Origin: Paenibacillus sp. sptzw28
GTDB taxonomy: Bacteria > Bacillota > Bacilli > Paenibacillales > Paenibacillaceae
DNA: 64,000 nucleotides
Reading direction: 5' to 3'
NCBI RefSeq assembly: GCF_019550795.1
Contig: NZ_CP080545.1
Span: 1,197,501 to 1,261,500 of the forward strand
The notes beneath the pieces are model-generated. The model searched no databases. It was given only the letters and a program-made list of their open reading frames with translations, and was not told the origin of the DNA. This document shows, piece after piece, positions 26,273 through 34,696 of this stretch (position 1 is its first letter; each line of letters opens with the position of its first letter). The position numbers were made by a program, and so were the translations under genes.

Positions 26273-27652
26273 ATGAAAAGATCTTTATTATTGCTTGCTG
26301 CAACCGTTTTCATCCTAAGCATGGTATTGTCCGCATGCGGGTCCGGCAATACTAGCGGCAGCAATGGAGGAAAATCCGGCGAAACTGCGACTGCAAAGGA
26401 CAAGGTGACGATCAACCTGGTGGCTTTCGCGCAGCCGCATGAGCAGAAGATGTATACCCAGTTGATCAAGAAGTATCAGGAGAAATATCCTCACGTCAAG
26501 GTGAACTACATTACGACACCTCCTGCAGATTATCCAACAAAGCTGCAGGCGATGATCGCAGGCGGGCAGACGCCGGACGTATTCTACGCATCGCCGGAGA
26601 ATGTCAGCTTCATGGTTGATACCAACCAGCTGCTCGATCTGACGCCCTATATTGAGAAAACGAGCATTTTTAACGTCGACAATATTTGGAAGAAGGGCCT
26701 CTCGAAGTACACCAGGGACGGCAAAACCTACGCGCTCCCTAAGGATGTTGGACCTTTCGCATACGCTTACAACAAAACGCTGTTTGAAAAGGCCGGCATC
26801 CCGACTCCGGACCCGAAAACCCCGCTAACCTGGGACGAATACATTTCGATCGCCAAAAAGCTGACGCTCGACGACAAGGGCAATAACGCGGAAAGCCCGG
26901 ATTTCAATCCGAAGAAAATTAAGCAATACGGCGCGGGCTTCTGGTGGCACGAGCCTGCTGTATGGGGCAACGGCGCGGATTACATTAACGAAGACGGCAC
27001 AAAGGTTACGATCGACGACCCGAAATTTATTGAATCGCTGCAATTTGTTGCCGACCTCCGCAACAAGTATCATGTCGTTCCGTCCTCAGAAGACGAGACT
27101 GCAATGGGCGGTTATACGCGCTGGTTGAACGGTACGGTAGCCATGTTTCCGATGGGTCCGTGGGATACCGCCGCATTTTGGGATTTGAAGTTTGATTACG
27201 ACCTGATGCCTTGGCCATCCAATAACGGCACTTGGGGCACGTGGCTCGGCTCCCAAGGCTTCGGCGTATCCGCGAAGACGAAAAGCCCGCAGGAAGCGTT
27301 CGACCTCGTTGCATTCCTTAGCGTCGACCCGGACATCCAGCGCGAAGCGATGACTATGGGCCTGCAGGTGCCGAACCTGATCGATATGGCGAAGAACGAT
27401 TACTTGAAAATGACCGACAAGAAGCCGGTCAACAAGCAAGTGTTCCTTGATGTTATCGAAACGAACGGGCATGACTGGTCTTTTGAGAAGACTTATGACC
27501 GTGAATGGTATGACCTCTTCAACTCCAGTGTAACCCAGGTGTGGGAGGGCAAGAAGACACCTGAAGCGTTCGTCAAGGAACTCCAGCCGAAAATGCAGGA
27601 GCTTGTCGACAAGTCGGCCGAGAAGAAGAAGAAAGCCCAAGGGCAGAAATAA
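26273..27652 (+). CDS. Sugar ABC transporter substrate-binding lipoprotein (CUT1 family)
   Basis: A 459-residue family-1 extracellular solute-binding protein. The signal peptide ends with lipobox LSACGS, followed by a Gly/Ser linker. Family segments: LIKKYQEKYPHVKVNYI, LQAMIAGGQTPDVFYAS, YALPKDVGPFAYAYNKTLFEKAGI and TVAMFPMGPWDTAAF. It should deliver an oligosaccharide to the two permeases encoded next. The nearby arabinanase, arabinofuranosidase and sensor-regulator suggest arabino-oligosaccharides. No ATPase gene follows, so a shared MsmX/MsiK-type ATPase encoded elsewhere is likely. Confidence 0.92.
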   Translation: MKRSLLLLAATVFILSMVLSACGSGNTSGSNGGKSGETATAKDKVTINLVAFAQPHEQKMYTQLIKKYQEKYPHVKVNYITTPPADYPTKLQAMIAGGQTPDVFYASPENVSFMVDTNQLLDLTPYIEKTSIFNVDNIWKKGLSKYTRDGKTYALPKDVGPFAYAYNKTLFEKAGIPTPDPKTPLTWDEYISIAKKLTLDDKGNNAESPDFNPKKIKQYGAGFWWHEPAVWGNGADYINEDGTKVTIDDPKFIESLQFVADLRNKYHVVPSSEDETAMGGYTRWLNGTVAMFPMGPWDTAAFWDLKFDYDLMPWPSNNGTWGTWLGSQGFGVSAKTKSPQEAFDLVAFLSVDPDIQREAMTMGLQVPNLIDMAKNDYLKMTDKKPVNKQVFLDVIETNGHDWSFEKTYDREWYDLFNSSVTQVWEGKKTPEAFVKELQPKMQELVDKSAEKKKKAQGQK

Positions 27653-27740
27653 ACGAAGCAGAGGACGTACGGGTGTGGGACACTTTCCACGCCCGGATTT
27701 TCTTTCAGAGAGGCAACGATAACTCAAGAGAGGTGAGAGC

Positions 27741-28625
27741 ATGCAGCTGTCTGAAAAGAAGAAGGAAATGTGGATAGCATACCTTTTTATCCTGCCATTG
27801 CTTCTTCAGTTTGTGATTTTTACGGTTGGCCCTATGATTTTCTCGGGCATCATGAGCTTCACGGATTGGAATATCGTGCAGAAGGCTTCATTCGTAGGCT
27901 TCGACAATTATAAGAACTTATTTCGGGATGAGAAGTTCTGGAAATCCCTCTATAATACCGTCTACTATATGATCGGAATACCCATTGGACTGATCTTAGC
28001 GATGCTTCTTGCGATTGGACTGAACCGGCCGCTCAAGGGTTCTAAGGCGTTCCGCGTCATATTCTATATGCCGGCGGTCTGCTCGCTGGTGGCAGTCGCC
28101 ATTCTGTGGCAGTGGTTGCTTAACAAGGATTACGGACTCATCAACTATGTATTGAGCTGGTTCGGTATTGAAGGGCCGTCCTGGCTTGGGAACGAGGCGT
28201 GGATCAAGGCTGGCCTCATTCTCATGATGGTTTGGAAAGGGGTTGGCGCTTCCTCGATCTTCTATCTGGCCGGTCTGCAGAACGTCCCGAAATCGCTGTA
28301 TGAGGCAGCGGAAATCGACGGAGCAGGGAGGTACGGCATGTTCCGCCATATTACCTTCCCCTTGTTGACACCGATGACGTTCTTCCTGGTCATTACTGGG
28401 CTGATCGGCGGATTCCAGCTGTTCGTTGAGGTCATCATCATGGCAAGCAACGGCGGAGACGGACCGAACAACAGCGCGGTGACGCTTGTCGTGTATATGT
28501 TCCAGAAGGCCTTTAACTACTACGAAATGGGTTACGCCAGCGCCATGGCATGGGTACTCGGCATCATAATGTTCATCATTACGTTCATCCAGTTCAAGTT
28601 CCAGGATAAATGGGTGCACGAATAA
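27741..28625 (+). CDS. Sugar ABC transporter permease (MalF/UgpA type)
   Basis: A 294-residue permease with six membrane helices. The EAA loop that contacts the ATPase reads EAAEIDGAGRYGMFRHITFP. ATG 27741 follows agaggtgagag. It lies 88 bp after the binding-protein gene and 17 bp before the second permease, forming a three-gene CUT1 operon. Confidence 0.92.
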   Translation: MQLSEKKKEMWIAYLFILPLLLQFVIFTVGPMIFSGIMSFTDWNIVQKASFVGFDNYKNLFRDEKFWKSLYNTVYYMIGIPIGLILAMLLAIGLNRPLKGSKAFRVIFYMPAVCSLVAVAILWQWLLNKDYGLINYVLSWFGIEGPSWLGNEAWIKAGLILMMVWKGVGASSIFYLAGLQNVPKSLYEAAEIDGAGRYGMFRHITFPLLTPMTFFLVITGLIGGFQLFVEVIIMASNGGDGPNNSAVTLVVYMFQKAFNYYEMGYASAMAWVLGIIMFIITFIQFKFQDKWVHE

Positions 28626-28642
28626 GCGAAGGAGGAGCCTAA

Positions 28643-29512
28643 GTGAGCGCCAATCCAAAAACAATGCAAGGAGCGAGTAAAAAGGCGAGCGAAAGATGGA
28701 CGGATTTCTTCGTCTATTTTCTCCTGGCCCTCGGTTCTCTTGTAATCCTTATTCCGTTCTGGTTTTTGTTCATCACTACGATGAAATCACCGATGGAAGC
28801 CTTTATCATGCCGCCAGATTGGTTTCCGAAACCGAATTTTGTGAAGTATACGGAAATTTGGGAGAAAGCTCCTTTTCTTCAAGGTATTTTTAACAGCCTG
28901 AAGGTTGCGCTTCCGATCATCACCATAGGCACCTTTACGTCCTCGCTGGCGGCCTTTGCTTTTGCAAAGCTGCGCTTTCCGGGACGCAATTTCATCTTTC
29001 TTATGCTGCTCGCTACCATTATGATTCCGTTTCCGGTAGTCATGATTCCGCAATTCGTCATGTTCTCGGAGCTGCAGTGGATCGATAGCCTGAAGCCGCT
29101 CATTATTCCGGCCATGCTCGGCAACGTAATCATGATGTTCTTCATCCGGCAGTTTATGAACAGCATCTCGGACGAGTTCATCGAAGCTGCCAAAATTGAT
29201 GGCGCCTCGCTGTTTGGCATATTCATCAAGATCATGCTGCCTATGGTCAAGCCTGCTGTCGCCGCGCAGCTTATTCTATGGTTTCTCGGCATCTGGAACG
29301 ATTACCTGGGGCCACGTCTCTATCTGACCACCCCGGAGAAGAAAACGATACAGCTGATGATGGCCGACTTCAACGCTTTCTACGTGATCCAGAGCGATTA
29401 TCCGCTCATCATGGCGGCCGCGTTCATCGTCATGATTCCGATCCTGATCGTCTTTCTCGTGTTCCAGCGTTATTTCGTCGAGTCTCTTAATTTCACGGGG
29501 GTAAAGGGCTGA
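28643..29512 (+). CDS. Sugar ABC transporter permease (MalG type)
   Basis: A 289-residue second permease of the CUT1 system. EAA loop EAAKIDGASLFGIFIKIMLP, and the usual MalG-type C-terminus FQRYFVESLNFTGVKG. The GTG at 28643 follows gaaggagg. Last gene of the operon. Confidence 0.92.
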   Translation: MSANPKTMQGASKKASERWTDFFVYFLLALGSLVILIPFWFLFITTMKSPMEAFIMPPDWFPKPNFVKYTEIWEKAPFLQGIFNSLKVALPIITIGTFTSSLAAFAFAKLRFPGRNFIFLMLLATIMIPFPVVMIPQFVMFSELQWIDSLKPLIIPAMLGNVIMMFFIRQFMNSISDEFIEAAKIDGASLFGIFIKIMLPMVKPAVAAQLILWFLGIWNDYLGPRLYLTTPEKKTIQLMMADFNAFYVIQSDYPLIMAAAFIVMIPILIVFLVFQRYFVESLNFTGVKG

Positions 29513-29580
29513 TAGGGGAAGAAGATCAGTCCGGCATGCGGTTCGGCCGTATGGGCAGCAGATCGTCACGCGGCTTTGAC

Positions 29581-29617
29581 AAAAAGAAGCCCGGCGAGGG
29601 TTACTCTGCCGGGGCTT
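29581..29617 (-). terminator. Terminator between the ABC operon and the ArsR-type regulator gene
   Basis: On the minus strand AAGCCCCGGC pairs with GCCGGGCTT and is followed by CTTTTT. It overlaps the stop codon of the minus-strand regulator and can also form on the plus strand, so it may serve both convergent transcripts. Confidence 0.75.
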
Positions 29618-30533
29618 GTTCTGTTTGCCGGTAATATAACTTGAATACGATGTCCTGATTGTAGTTGCCAAATCCGGAGCCGAACAGCGTAACTCCGCCG
29701 ATGTGTGAGGCGTTCTCTTCAATGCCGATCCTGAAACTCAGCTGCTTCTCCCGAATGTTCAACTGGTCGAGCGAGACGACGGACACCTGATTTCCATCGA
29801 TGAATGTCCCTTGCTTGTTCACCTTGATCACCTTCAGAAGTCCGTACTGGTTGACTTCGTCCCACCACCAATCCGGCGTATACTTCCCGTGTTTACCGCC
29901 GAAATCTCCCGGACTTGTCCAGGTGCCGAGCTTGACGCCGTTCAGGTGGAAGGAAATGTCGGAGGGCCAGTTCCTGTTGGTGAACGGGGCTTCAGATGAA
30001 ATCTCCATCGTAATCTCAAGCTCTTCAGGGATTTCATCGCTGAGCAGGTAGTTTGGCACTTTGTAATCGACGAAGCCTCGCCCGAACCAAAGAATCTTGG
30101 CGTTGAAGCGTTCAGCATCAAGGAAGCAGCGCGGTTCGTCGAACTCGCCGATCACCTTTTCCGTCGAGGCGAGTCCACAGGTAGGCTCGATGTGGAAATC
30201 GGTGTAATGCCCAACGGATACAATGGTTTGGTGATAGTCGCGGGTAGGTGATGTATCGCCCTTGCGCGGAAAATCGATGGTGATCTGCTCGGCGACGAGT
30301 GTACACACCTTGCGATTGCCGCCCTGCCCCGGGATTTTCGTTGCTTGGATAATACCGGCCTTCTCTAGTTTCTTGACGTGCATAGTCATAATGGGACTGC
30401 TTAAATTCAGGGCTTGGGCAAGTTCTTTGACGTTCATGTCCTGCTTGGCCAGTAGATTGATGATTTGCAGGCGTACGCTGCTCGATAGCGCTTCATATAT
30501 CGGCAGCGAGAGAGGGGTCGTATCGATTTTCAT
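29601..30533 (-). CDS. ArsR-type winged-helix regulator with C-terminal ligand domain
   Basis: A 310-residue regulator. Residues 1-80 form a winged helix of ArsR type (YEALSSSVRLQIINLLAKQD and MNVKELAQALNLSSPIMTMH) without the metal-binding cysteines of metal sensors. The remaining about 220 residues are a beta-rich domain (CFLDAERFNAKILWFGRGFV, FTNRNWPSDISFHLNGVKLG) with Trp and acidic residues typical of carbohydrate-binding sandwiches. Set between an arabino-type ABC operon and GH43 genes, it is probably a sugar-responsive repressor of both. The sugar ligand is inferred only. Confidence 0.8.
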   Translation of the reverse strand: MKIDTTPLSLPIYEALSSSVRLQIINLLAKQDMNVKELAQALNLSSPIMTMHVKKLEKAGIIQATKIPGQGGNRKVCTLVAEQITIDFPRKGDTSPTRDYHQTIVSVGHYTDFHIEPTCGLASTEKVIGEFDEPRCFLDAERFNAKILWFGRGFVDYKVPNYLLSDEIPEELEITMEISSEAPFTNRNWPSDISFHLNGVKLGTWTSPGDFGGKHGKYTPDWWWDEVNQYGLLKVIKVNKQGTFIDGNQVSVVSLDQLNIREKQLSFRIGIEENASHIGGVTLFGSGFGNYNQDIVFKLYYRQTEQAPAE

Positions 30534-30634
30534 TCTTTCTTCTCCAAACTCTTAAAATTAATATTCTTATGAACAATATACGTACTTTAGTTATCAATTA
30601 CAAGGCAGACATAAATAATGACGGAGGGATTGCT

Positions 30635-32104
30635 GTGAACAATCGTTTGCGTGCCGTAATCGTTATGCTGGCGGTCATATTGCTGGTCGTTGGCTGCGCG
30701 GACTTCCGCTCGGCCGAAGGTGGTGACAGTAAAATCGAGCCCCCTGTTTTTGGAGAAGTAACGGTCCATGATCCTTCGATCGTTAAGGTTGACGATATGT
30801 ATTATATATTCGGATCGCATTTGGCATCGGCGAAATCAGCCGACCTGAAGGCGTGGACCCAGGTATCGACGGATGTCAGCTCCGGTAACGTACTTATCCC
30901 TGATCCGTTTCTCGAATTAAAGGAAACGTTCGATTGGGCGCAGACGAGGACGCTGTGGGCAGCGGATGTCATCCAGCTGAAGGACGGCAGGTTCTATATG
31001 TATTACAATGCGTGCCGGGGTGACTCCCCGAGGTCGGCGCTTGGTGTAGCGGTTGCGGACGCGGTGGAAGGGCCCTACAAGGATCTCGGAATTCTGCTCA
31101 AGTCCGGAATGGATGCGACCGAGCCGCTTGCGGACGGCAGCTACTACGATGCGACCATCCATCCGAATGCGGTAGATCCGGACGTATTCTACGACAAGGA
31201 TGACAATCTTTGGATGGTGTACGGCTCTTATTCGGGCGGCATATATATCCTGAAGATGGATCCGGAATCGGGAAAGCCGGAACCGGGACAGGGATACGGC
31301 AAGAAACTGCTCGGGGGCAATCACGCCCGAATCGAAGGGCCTTTCATGCTGTACAGTCCGGAAACAAAGTACTACTATTTGTTCCTCTCCTACGGCGGGC
31401 TTGACGCAAACGGCGGATACAACATCAGGGTCGCACGTTCCAAAAATCCGGATGGTCCATTCGTCGATACCGAAGGTAACGATATGGCTCACGCTATGGG
31501 AGCGCCCGGTACATTGTTTGACGACCGGTCCATTGAGACTTACGGCGCCAAATTGATGGGCAATTTTCAATGGATCGGCAAGGACGGTGAGGAAGGCGGC
31601 GGTTACGTCTCTCCGGGCCACAACTCCGCTTATTATGACGAGGAAAGCGGCAAGTATTACCTCATTTTTCATACCCGGTTTCCGAATATGGGCGAAACGC
31701 ACAATGTTCGCGTCCATCAAATGTTTTTGAACGAGGACGGCTGGCCTGTCGTTGCGCCGCACCGTTATGCGGGAGAAACGACCGGGAAGTACGGCAAGAA
31801 GGACTTGGCCGGTGCATATAGACTGGTCAATCATGGAAAGGACATATCGGCCGATATTAAACCCTCTGCTGCGATTACGCTGGAGAGCGACGGCACGATC
31901 ACGGGAGCGCTCGCGGGCACGTGGAAGCTGTCGGACGGGAACAAGGCGGCGGTTACGCTGGACGGGATCGCCTACACCGGCGTCTTCGTCCGCCAGTGGG
32001 ACGACGCTGCGCAGACGGAGACCATGGCGTTTACCGTATTGTCGGAGGGCGGGACGGCGGTCTGGGGCAGCCGTGTCTATGACCGCATGGAGCAGACGAA
32101 CTAA
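30635..32104 (+). CDS. GH43 endo-1,5-alpha-L-arabinanase, lipoprotein (Abn2-like)
   Basis: A 489-residue extracellular enzyme that cuts the backbone of arabinan. GTG 30635 follows acggaggg; the signal ends with lipobox VVGC (Cys21). The five-bladed propeller carries the GH43 acidic triad: Asp46 (VHDPSIVK), Asp181 (NAVDPDVFY) and Glu234 (RIEGPFML). Other signatures are TLWAADVIQL, SPGHNSAYYDE and HTRF. The C-terminal about 110 residues (AYRLVNHGKDISADIK onward) form the beta-barrel domain seen in Bacillus Abn2-type enzymes. Products would be imported by the ABC system at 26273-29512. Confidence 0.92.
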   Translation: MNNRLRAVIVMLAVILLVVGCADFRSAEGGDSKIEPPVFGEVTVHDPSIVKVDDMYYIFGSHLASAKSADLKAWTQVSTDVSSGNVLIPDPFLELKETFDWAQTRTLWAADVIQLKDGRFYMYYNACRGDSPRSALGVAVADAVEGPYKDLGILLKSGMDATEPLADGSYYDATIHPNAVDPDVFYDKDDNLWMVYGSYSGGIYILKMDPESGKPEPGQGYGKKLLGGNHARIEGPFMLYSPETKYYYLFLSYGGLDANGGYNIRVARSKNPDGPFVDTEGNDMAHAMGAPGTLFDDRSIETYGAKLMGNFQWIGKDGEEGGGYVSPGHNSAYYDEESGKYYLIFHTRFPNMGETHNVRVHQMFLNEDGWPVVAPHRYAGETTGKYGKKDLAGAYRLVNHGKDISADIKPSAAITLESDGTITGALAGTWKLSDGNKAAVTLDGIAYTGVFVRQWDDAAQTETMAFTVLSEGGTAVWGSRVYDRMEQTN

Positions 32105-32131
32105 TACATTTATCAGGAGATGAATACAACC

Positions 32132-33091
32132 ATGAACGAGAAACTGAACCAAAGCGGATCTCGCACAGCTGAATTGATCATCGAGCAGCGTGCGGACCCC
32201 TGGGTATACCGCCATCATGACGGCTTTTATTACTTCACGGCGTCCGTACCGGAATACGACCGCATCGAAGTGAGGAGGGCGGAGACCATACGGGGACTTG
32301 CGGATGCGGAAGCCAAGGTGGTCTGGCGCAAATACGACACGGGACCCCTCAGCGCTAACATTTGGGCACCGGAGATTCATTACATGGACGGCAAATGGTA
32401 CATTTATTTCGCCGCCGCCCACACGTCGGAGACTATGGACGGTCTGTTCGACCACCGCATGTTTGTGCTTGAGAATGAGTCCGCAAACCCGCTCGAAGGC
32501 GTGTGGGCCGAAAAGGGACAGCTCCGAACGGAGTGGGAATCGTTCTCGCTCGACGCCACCCGGTTCGAGCACAAGGGCACGCACTATCTGGTATGGGCAC
32601 AGCGAGACCCCTCAATTCCGGGCAATTCGAATCTGTACATCGCCCCGCTGGCCAACGGCTGGACGCTGGGGGGAAGGCAGGTGATGCTGACCAAGCCGGA
32701 GTACGAGTGGGAGAAAATCGGCTTTCTGGTCAACGAAGGCGCGGCCGTCATCAAGAAGAACGGGAAAATTTATATCAGCTACTCTGCAAGCGCGACCGAT
32801 TTCAATTACTGCATGGGGCTGCTGTGGGCGGATGAAGACGCCGACCTGATGGACCCGGCATCCTGGAATAAATCACGTACGCCGGTGCTGACGACCGACG
32901 AGGAAGCAGGGCAATACGGTCCGGGCCATAACAGCTTCACAGTGTCCGAGGACGGCACTGAAGACGTTATGGTTTACCATGCGCGTACGTACAAAGAGAT
33001 CGTCGGTGATCCGCTGTACGATCCGAACCGCCATACCTGGATCAAGCCGGTCCGTTGGCTTCCTGACGGTACGCCGGACTTTCGCGGTTAG
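32132..33091 (+). CDS. GH43 alpha-L-arabinofuranosidase/beta-xylosidase family enzyme
   Basis: A 319-residue cytoplasmic glycosidase without signal peptide. The GH43 triad is Asp22 (RADPWVYRHHDG), Asp141 (SLDATRFEH) and Glu202 (NEGAAVIKKNGKIY). NIWAPEIHYMDGKWYIYF and YGPGHNSF are also typical. It should release arabinose (or xylose) from imported oligosaccharides. ATG 32132 lies 12 nt after aggag; ATG 32120 is too close to it. It begins 27 bp after the arabinanase gene and is probably co-transcribed. Confidence 0.9.
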   Translation: MNEKLNQSGSRTAELIIEQRADPWVYRHHDGFYYFTASVPEYDRIEVRRAETIRGLADAEAKVVWRKYDTGPLSANIWAPEIHYMDGKWYIYFAAAHTSETMDGLFDHRMFVLENESANPLEGVWAEKGQLRTEWESFSLDATRFEHKGTHYLVWAQRDPSIPGNSNLYIAPLANGWTLGGRQVMLTKPEYEWEKIGFLVNEGAAVIKKNGKIYISYSASATDFNYCMGLLWADEDADLMDPASWNKSRTPVLTTDEEAGQYGPGHNSFTVSEDGTEDVMVYHARTYKEIVGDPLYDPNRHTWIKPVRWLPDGTPDFRG

Positions 33092-33170
33092 AGGCGACTG
33101 GACGGGAATGCGGATGCGATGCGGTAATCCCGGTTTACCACTGGCCCCGCTCGATGAATTCTGCAACGGT

Positions 33171-33203
33171 ACGCCCGGCGAAAGACTACTTGCCGGGCGT
33201 TTT
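33171..33203 (+). terminator. Rho-independent terminator of the GH43 genes
   Basis: Stem ACGCCCGGC (33171-33179) with GCCGGGCGT (33192-33200), followed by TTT. 80 bp after the second GH43 stop. Confidence 0.85.
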
Positions 33204-33234
33204 CCGTTTCGTGCACAATGAATTCACTTATTAG

Positions 33235-33263
33235 TTGCAAAATGCAATTATATATTGTATAAC
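33235..33263 (+). promoter_or_regulatory. marR promoter with palindromic operator over the -35
   Basis: -35 TTGCAA (33235-33240), 17-bp spacer, -10 TATAAC (33258-33263). The -35 lies in the palindrome TTGCA-AAA-TGCAA (33235-33247). The same TAGTTGCA core recurs twice downstream of the gene, which supports binding by the encoded MarR protein. Confidence 0.65.
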
Positions 33264-33284
33264 TAAAACATGAGGTGAATGAGT

Positions 33285-33734
33285 ATGGATCGGAATCCAA
33301 GAGAACTGCTGCAAATCATGACGCGCCGGTTTGGGCTACTGAATAAAACCTGCTGCAGCATTGGCAACAACGATATTTCTTTGGTTCAAAGCCATATTCT
33401 TTATGAAATCGATCGCGGGCACCAGCCTTCGATGCAGCAGGTTGCAGATACACTGGGCATGGATATCACCACCTTTAGCCGTCAAGTTCAAACCTTGATC
33501 AAGAAAAAACTCGTGAAGAAAACGGCTTTACCGGAAGATCGAAGGGTCTATATCCTGACTCTAACGGTCGAAGGGAAGTTCGTCGCCTCCACGATTGATC
33601 GAATGATGAACGATTACTTGGACGAGGTCTTCTCGTTTATGAATGAATTTGAGAAAGAAACGGTAATTCGATCGTTAAAGCTATTAAACGATAGTATGCA
33701 AAAATCAAAAATGTGCTGTACTCCAATGGGGTGA
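33285..33734 (+). CDS. MarR-family regulator with vicinal cysteine pairs
   Basis: A 149-residue winged-helix regulator (SMQQVADTLGMDITTFSRQV for the recognition region; LPEDRRVYILTLTVEG for the wing). It carries two vicinal cysteine pairs, Cys23-Cys24 (NKTCCSIG) and Cys144-Cys145 (KMCCTPMG), unusual for MarR and suggestive of thiol-based or metalloid sensing. ATG 33285 has gaggtg at proper distance; ATG 33279 is too close. The same core operator flanks the gene, and a truncated flavoprotein gene follows. Confidence 0.8.
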   Translation: MDRNPRELLQIMTRRFGLLNKTCCSIGNNDISLVQSHILYEIDRGHQPSMQQVADTLGMDITTFSRQVQTLIKKKLVKKTALPEDRRVYILTLTVEGKFVASTIDRMMNDYLDEVFSFMNEFEKETVIRSLKLLNDSMQKSKMCCTPMG

Positions 33735-33768
33735 TGGTTAAATTACTCCATTATCTTTAGGTTAATTA

Positions 33769-33902
33769 TTGTAAATTGCAACTAATTTGTATCGGCTTTA
33801 ACGCTGTTTCCCATTCAGAGGGTCAATACGGACAGATTCTGTAGTGCCACGGCCGCTGCGGTGAAAAAAAGATAATGGCGACCCAATAGTTGCAATTTAC
33901 AA
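33769..33902. repeat. Long-range inverted repeat carrying the putative MarR half-site
   Basis: A perfect 16-bp inverted repeat: TTGTAAATTGCAACTA at 33769-33784 and its reverse complement at 33887-33902, with 102 bp between. The second arm ends 20 bp before the start of the flavoprotein gene. Both contain the TAGTTGCA core of the marR promoter palindrome, so they are likely operator copies rather than a terminator. Confidence 0.75.
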
Positions 33903-33922
33903 ACAAAAAAAGGGGGTGAAAC

Positions 33923-34324
33923 ATGTATAGACTGCTGGATGTCATCGTTATCGGAGGAGGTCAATCAGGATTGGCCTCGGGATACCATCTCAAAAAGAGC
34001 GGCCTTACGTTTTTAATTCTTGAGGCAAGCGGAACGGCTGCAGGGTCGTGGCCGGAATACTACGATAGTCTGAAATTATTCTCGCCGGCGAAGTATTCAT
34101 CTCTACCTGGCATGTCTTTTCCTTTACCTGGAGACCGGTATCCGACCCGTGATGAAGTTATTCATTACTTAAAGGATTACGCCTCGCATTATAAGCTGCC
34201 GATCGCGTACCACAGCCGCGCCGAACAGGTTATTAAAGTAGCCGGGAACTTTCAGATTATGACTGAAACAGGGCAAACGTACCTGGCAAGAAATATCATC
34301 TGCGTTACCGGTTCACCAACCTGA
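33923..34324 (+). pseudogene. Truncated FAD-dependent monooxygenase (ArsO/CzcO-like)
   Basis: Encodes 133 residues that match only the N-terminal third of NAD(P)/FAD-dependent monooxygenases of about 350 residues: FAD site DVIVIGGGQSGLASGYHLKK, then PEYYDSLKLFSPAKYSSLPG and YPTRDEVIHYLKDYA. The frame stops right after ICVTGSPT, where the second glycine-rich region normally continues. The following 70 bp do not carry the remainder in any frame. Start ATG 33923 follows aaagggggtg. Probably a deletion remnant. Relatives occur in arsenic-resistance operons, which would fit the cysteine-rich MarR regulator upstream. Confidence 0.75.
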
Positions 34325-34396
34325 GGGATATTCGGAAGATACTCCTGAATATTTAATTTTTCTCAAGATGTCAGCACATCTGGATTATGAATATTT

Positions 34397-34696
34397 TTAA
34401 AAATTTCCAGTAAGTACGAGACCGAAGCAGGCAGCATTCAACAGCAAAGTAATGCCAGCGGCGATCAGTAATCCTTGAACGATACCGCTTTTTTTACGGA
34501 AAATAAGGATAGCAGGAATCAGGTATAAGAGCTGCGTGATGCTGATAAAGAAAAAGGCGGCAGGAAAAAGGAATAGCAGTAAGTGCAGCACGGCCAACAG
34601 CCCGATTCCGAGCCATACCTGCTTGGCATGGTCAGGCGATTTGCGAGAAGGCGAAACGTCTGGCTGCTTGTTTTCCTCTTCATTCATTCCACTCAT
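34397..34696 (-). CDS. Small membrane protein in the radical SAM operon
   Basis: A 99-residue protein: a charged, proline-containing N-terminal 30 residues (NEEENKQPDVSPSRKSPD) and about three hydrophobic helices. ATG 34696 follows gggaggt at 7 nt and lies 17 bp inside the 3' end of the radical SAM gene, so translation is probably coupled. No family recognised. Its constant-looking linkage to the two upstream genes suggests a partner or membrane anchor. Confidence 0.7.
   Translation of the reverse strand: MSGMNEEENKQPDVSPSRKSPDHAKQVWLGIGLLAVLHLLLFLFPAAFFFISITQLLYLIPAILIFRKKSGIVQGLLIAAGITLLLNAACFGLVLTGNF

Noticed and set aside
30917..32584. A 555-codon open frame on the minus strand
   Set aside because: It runs antisense through both GH43 genes, has no ribosome binding site, is Arg/Val-rich without domains, and arises from the codon bias of the real genes.
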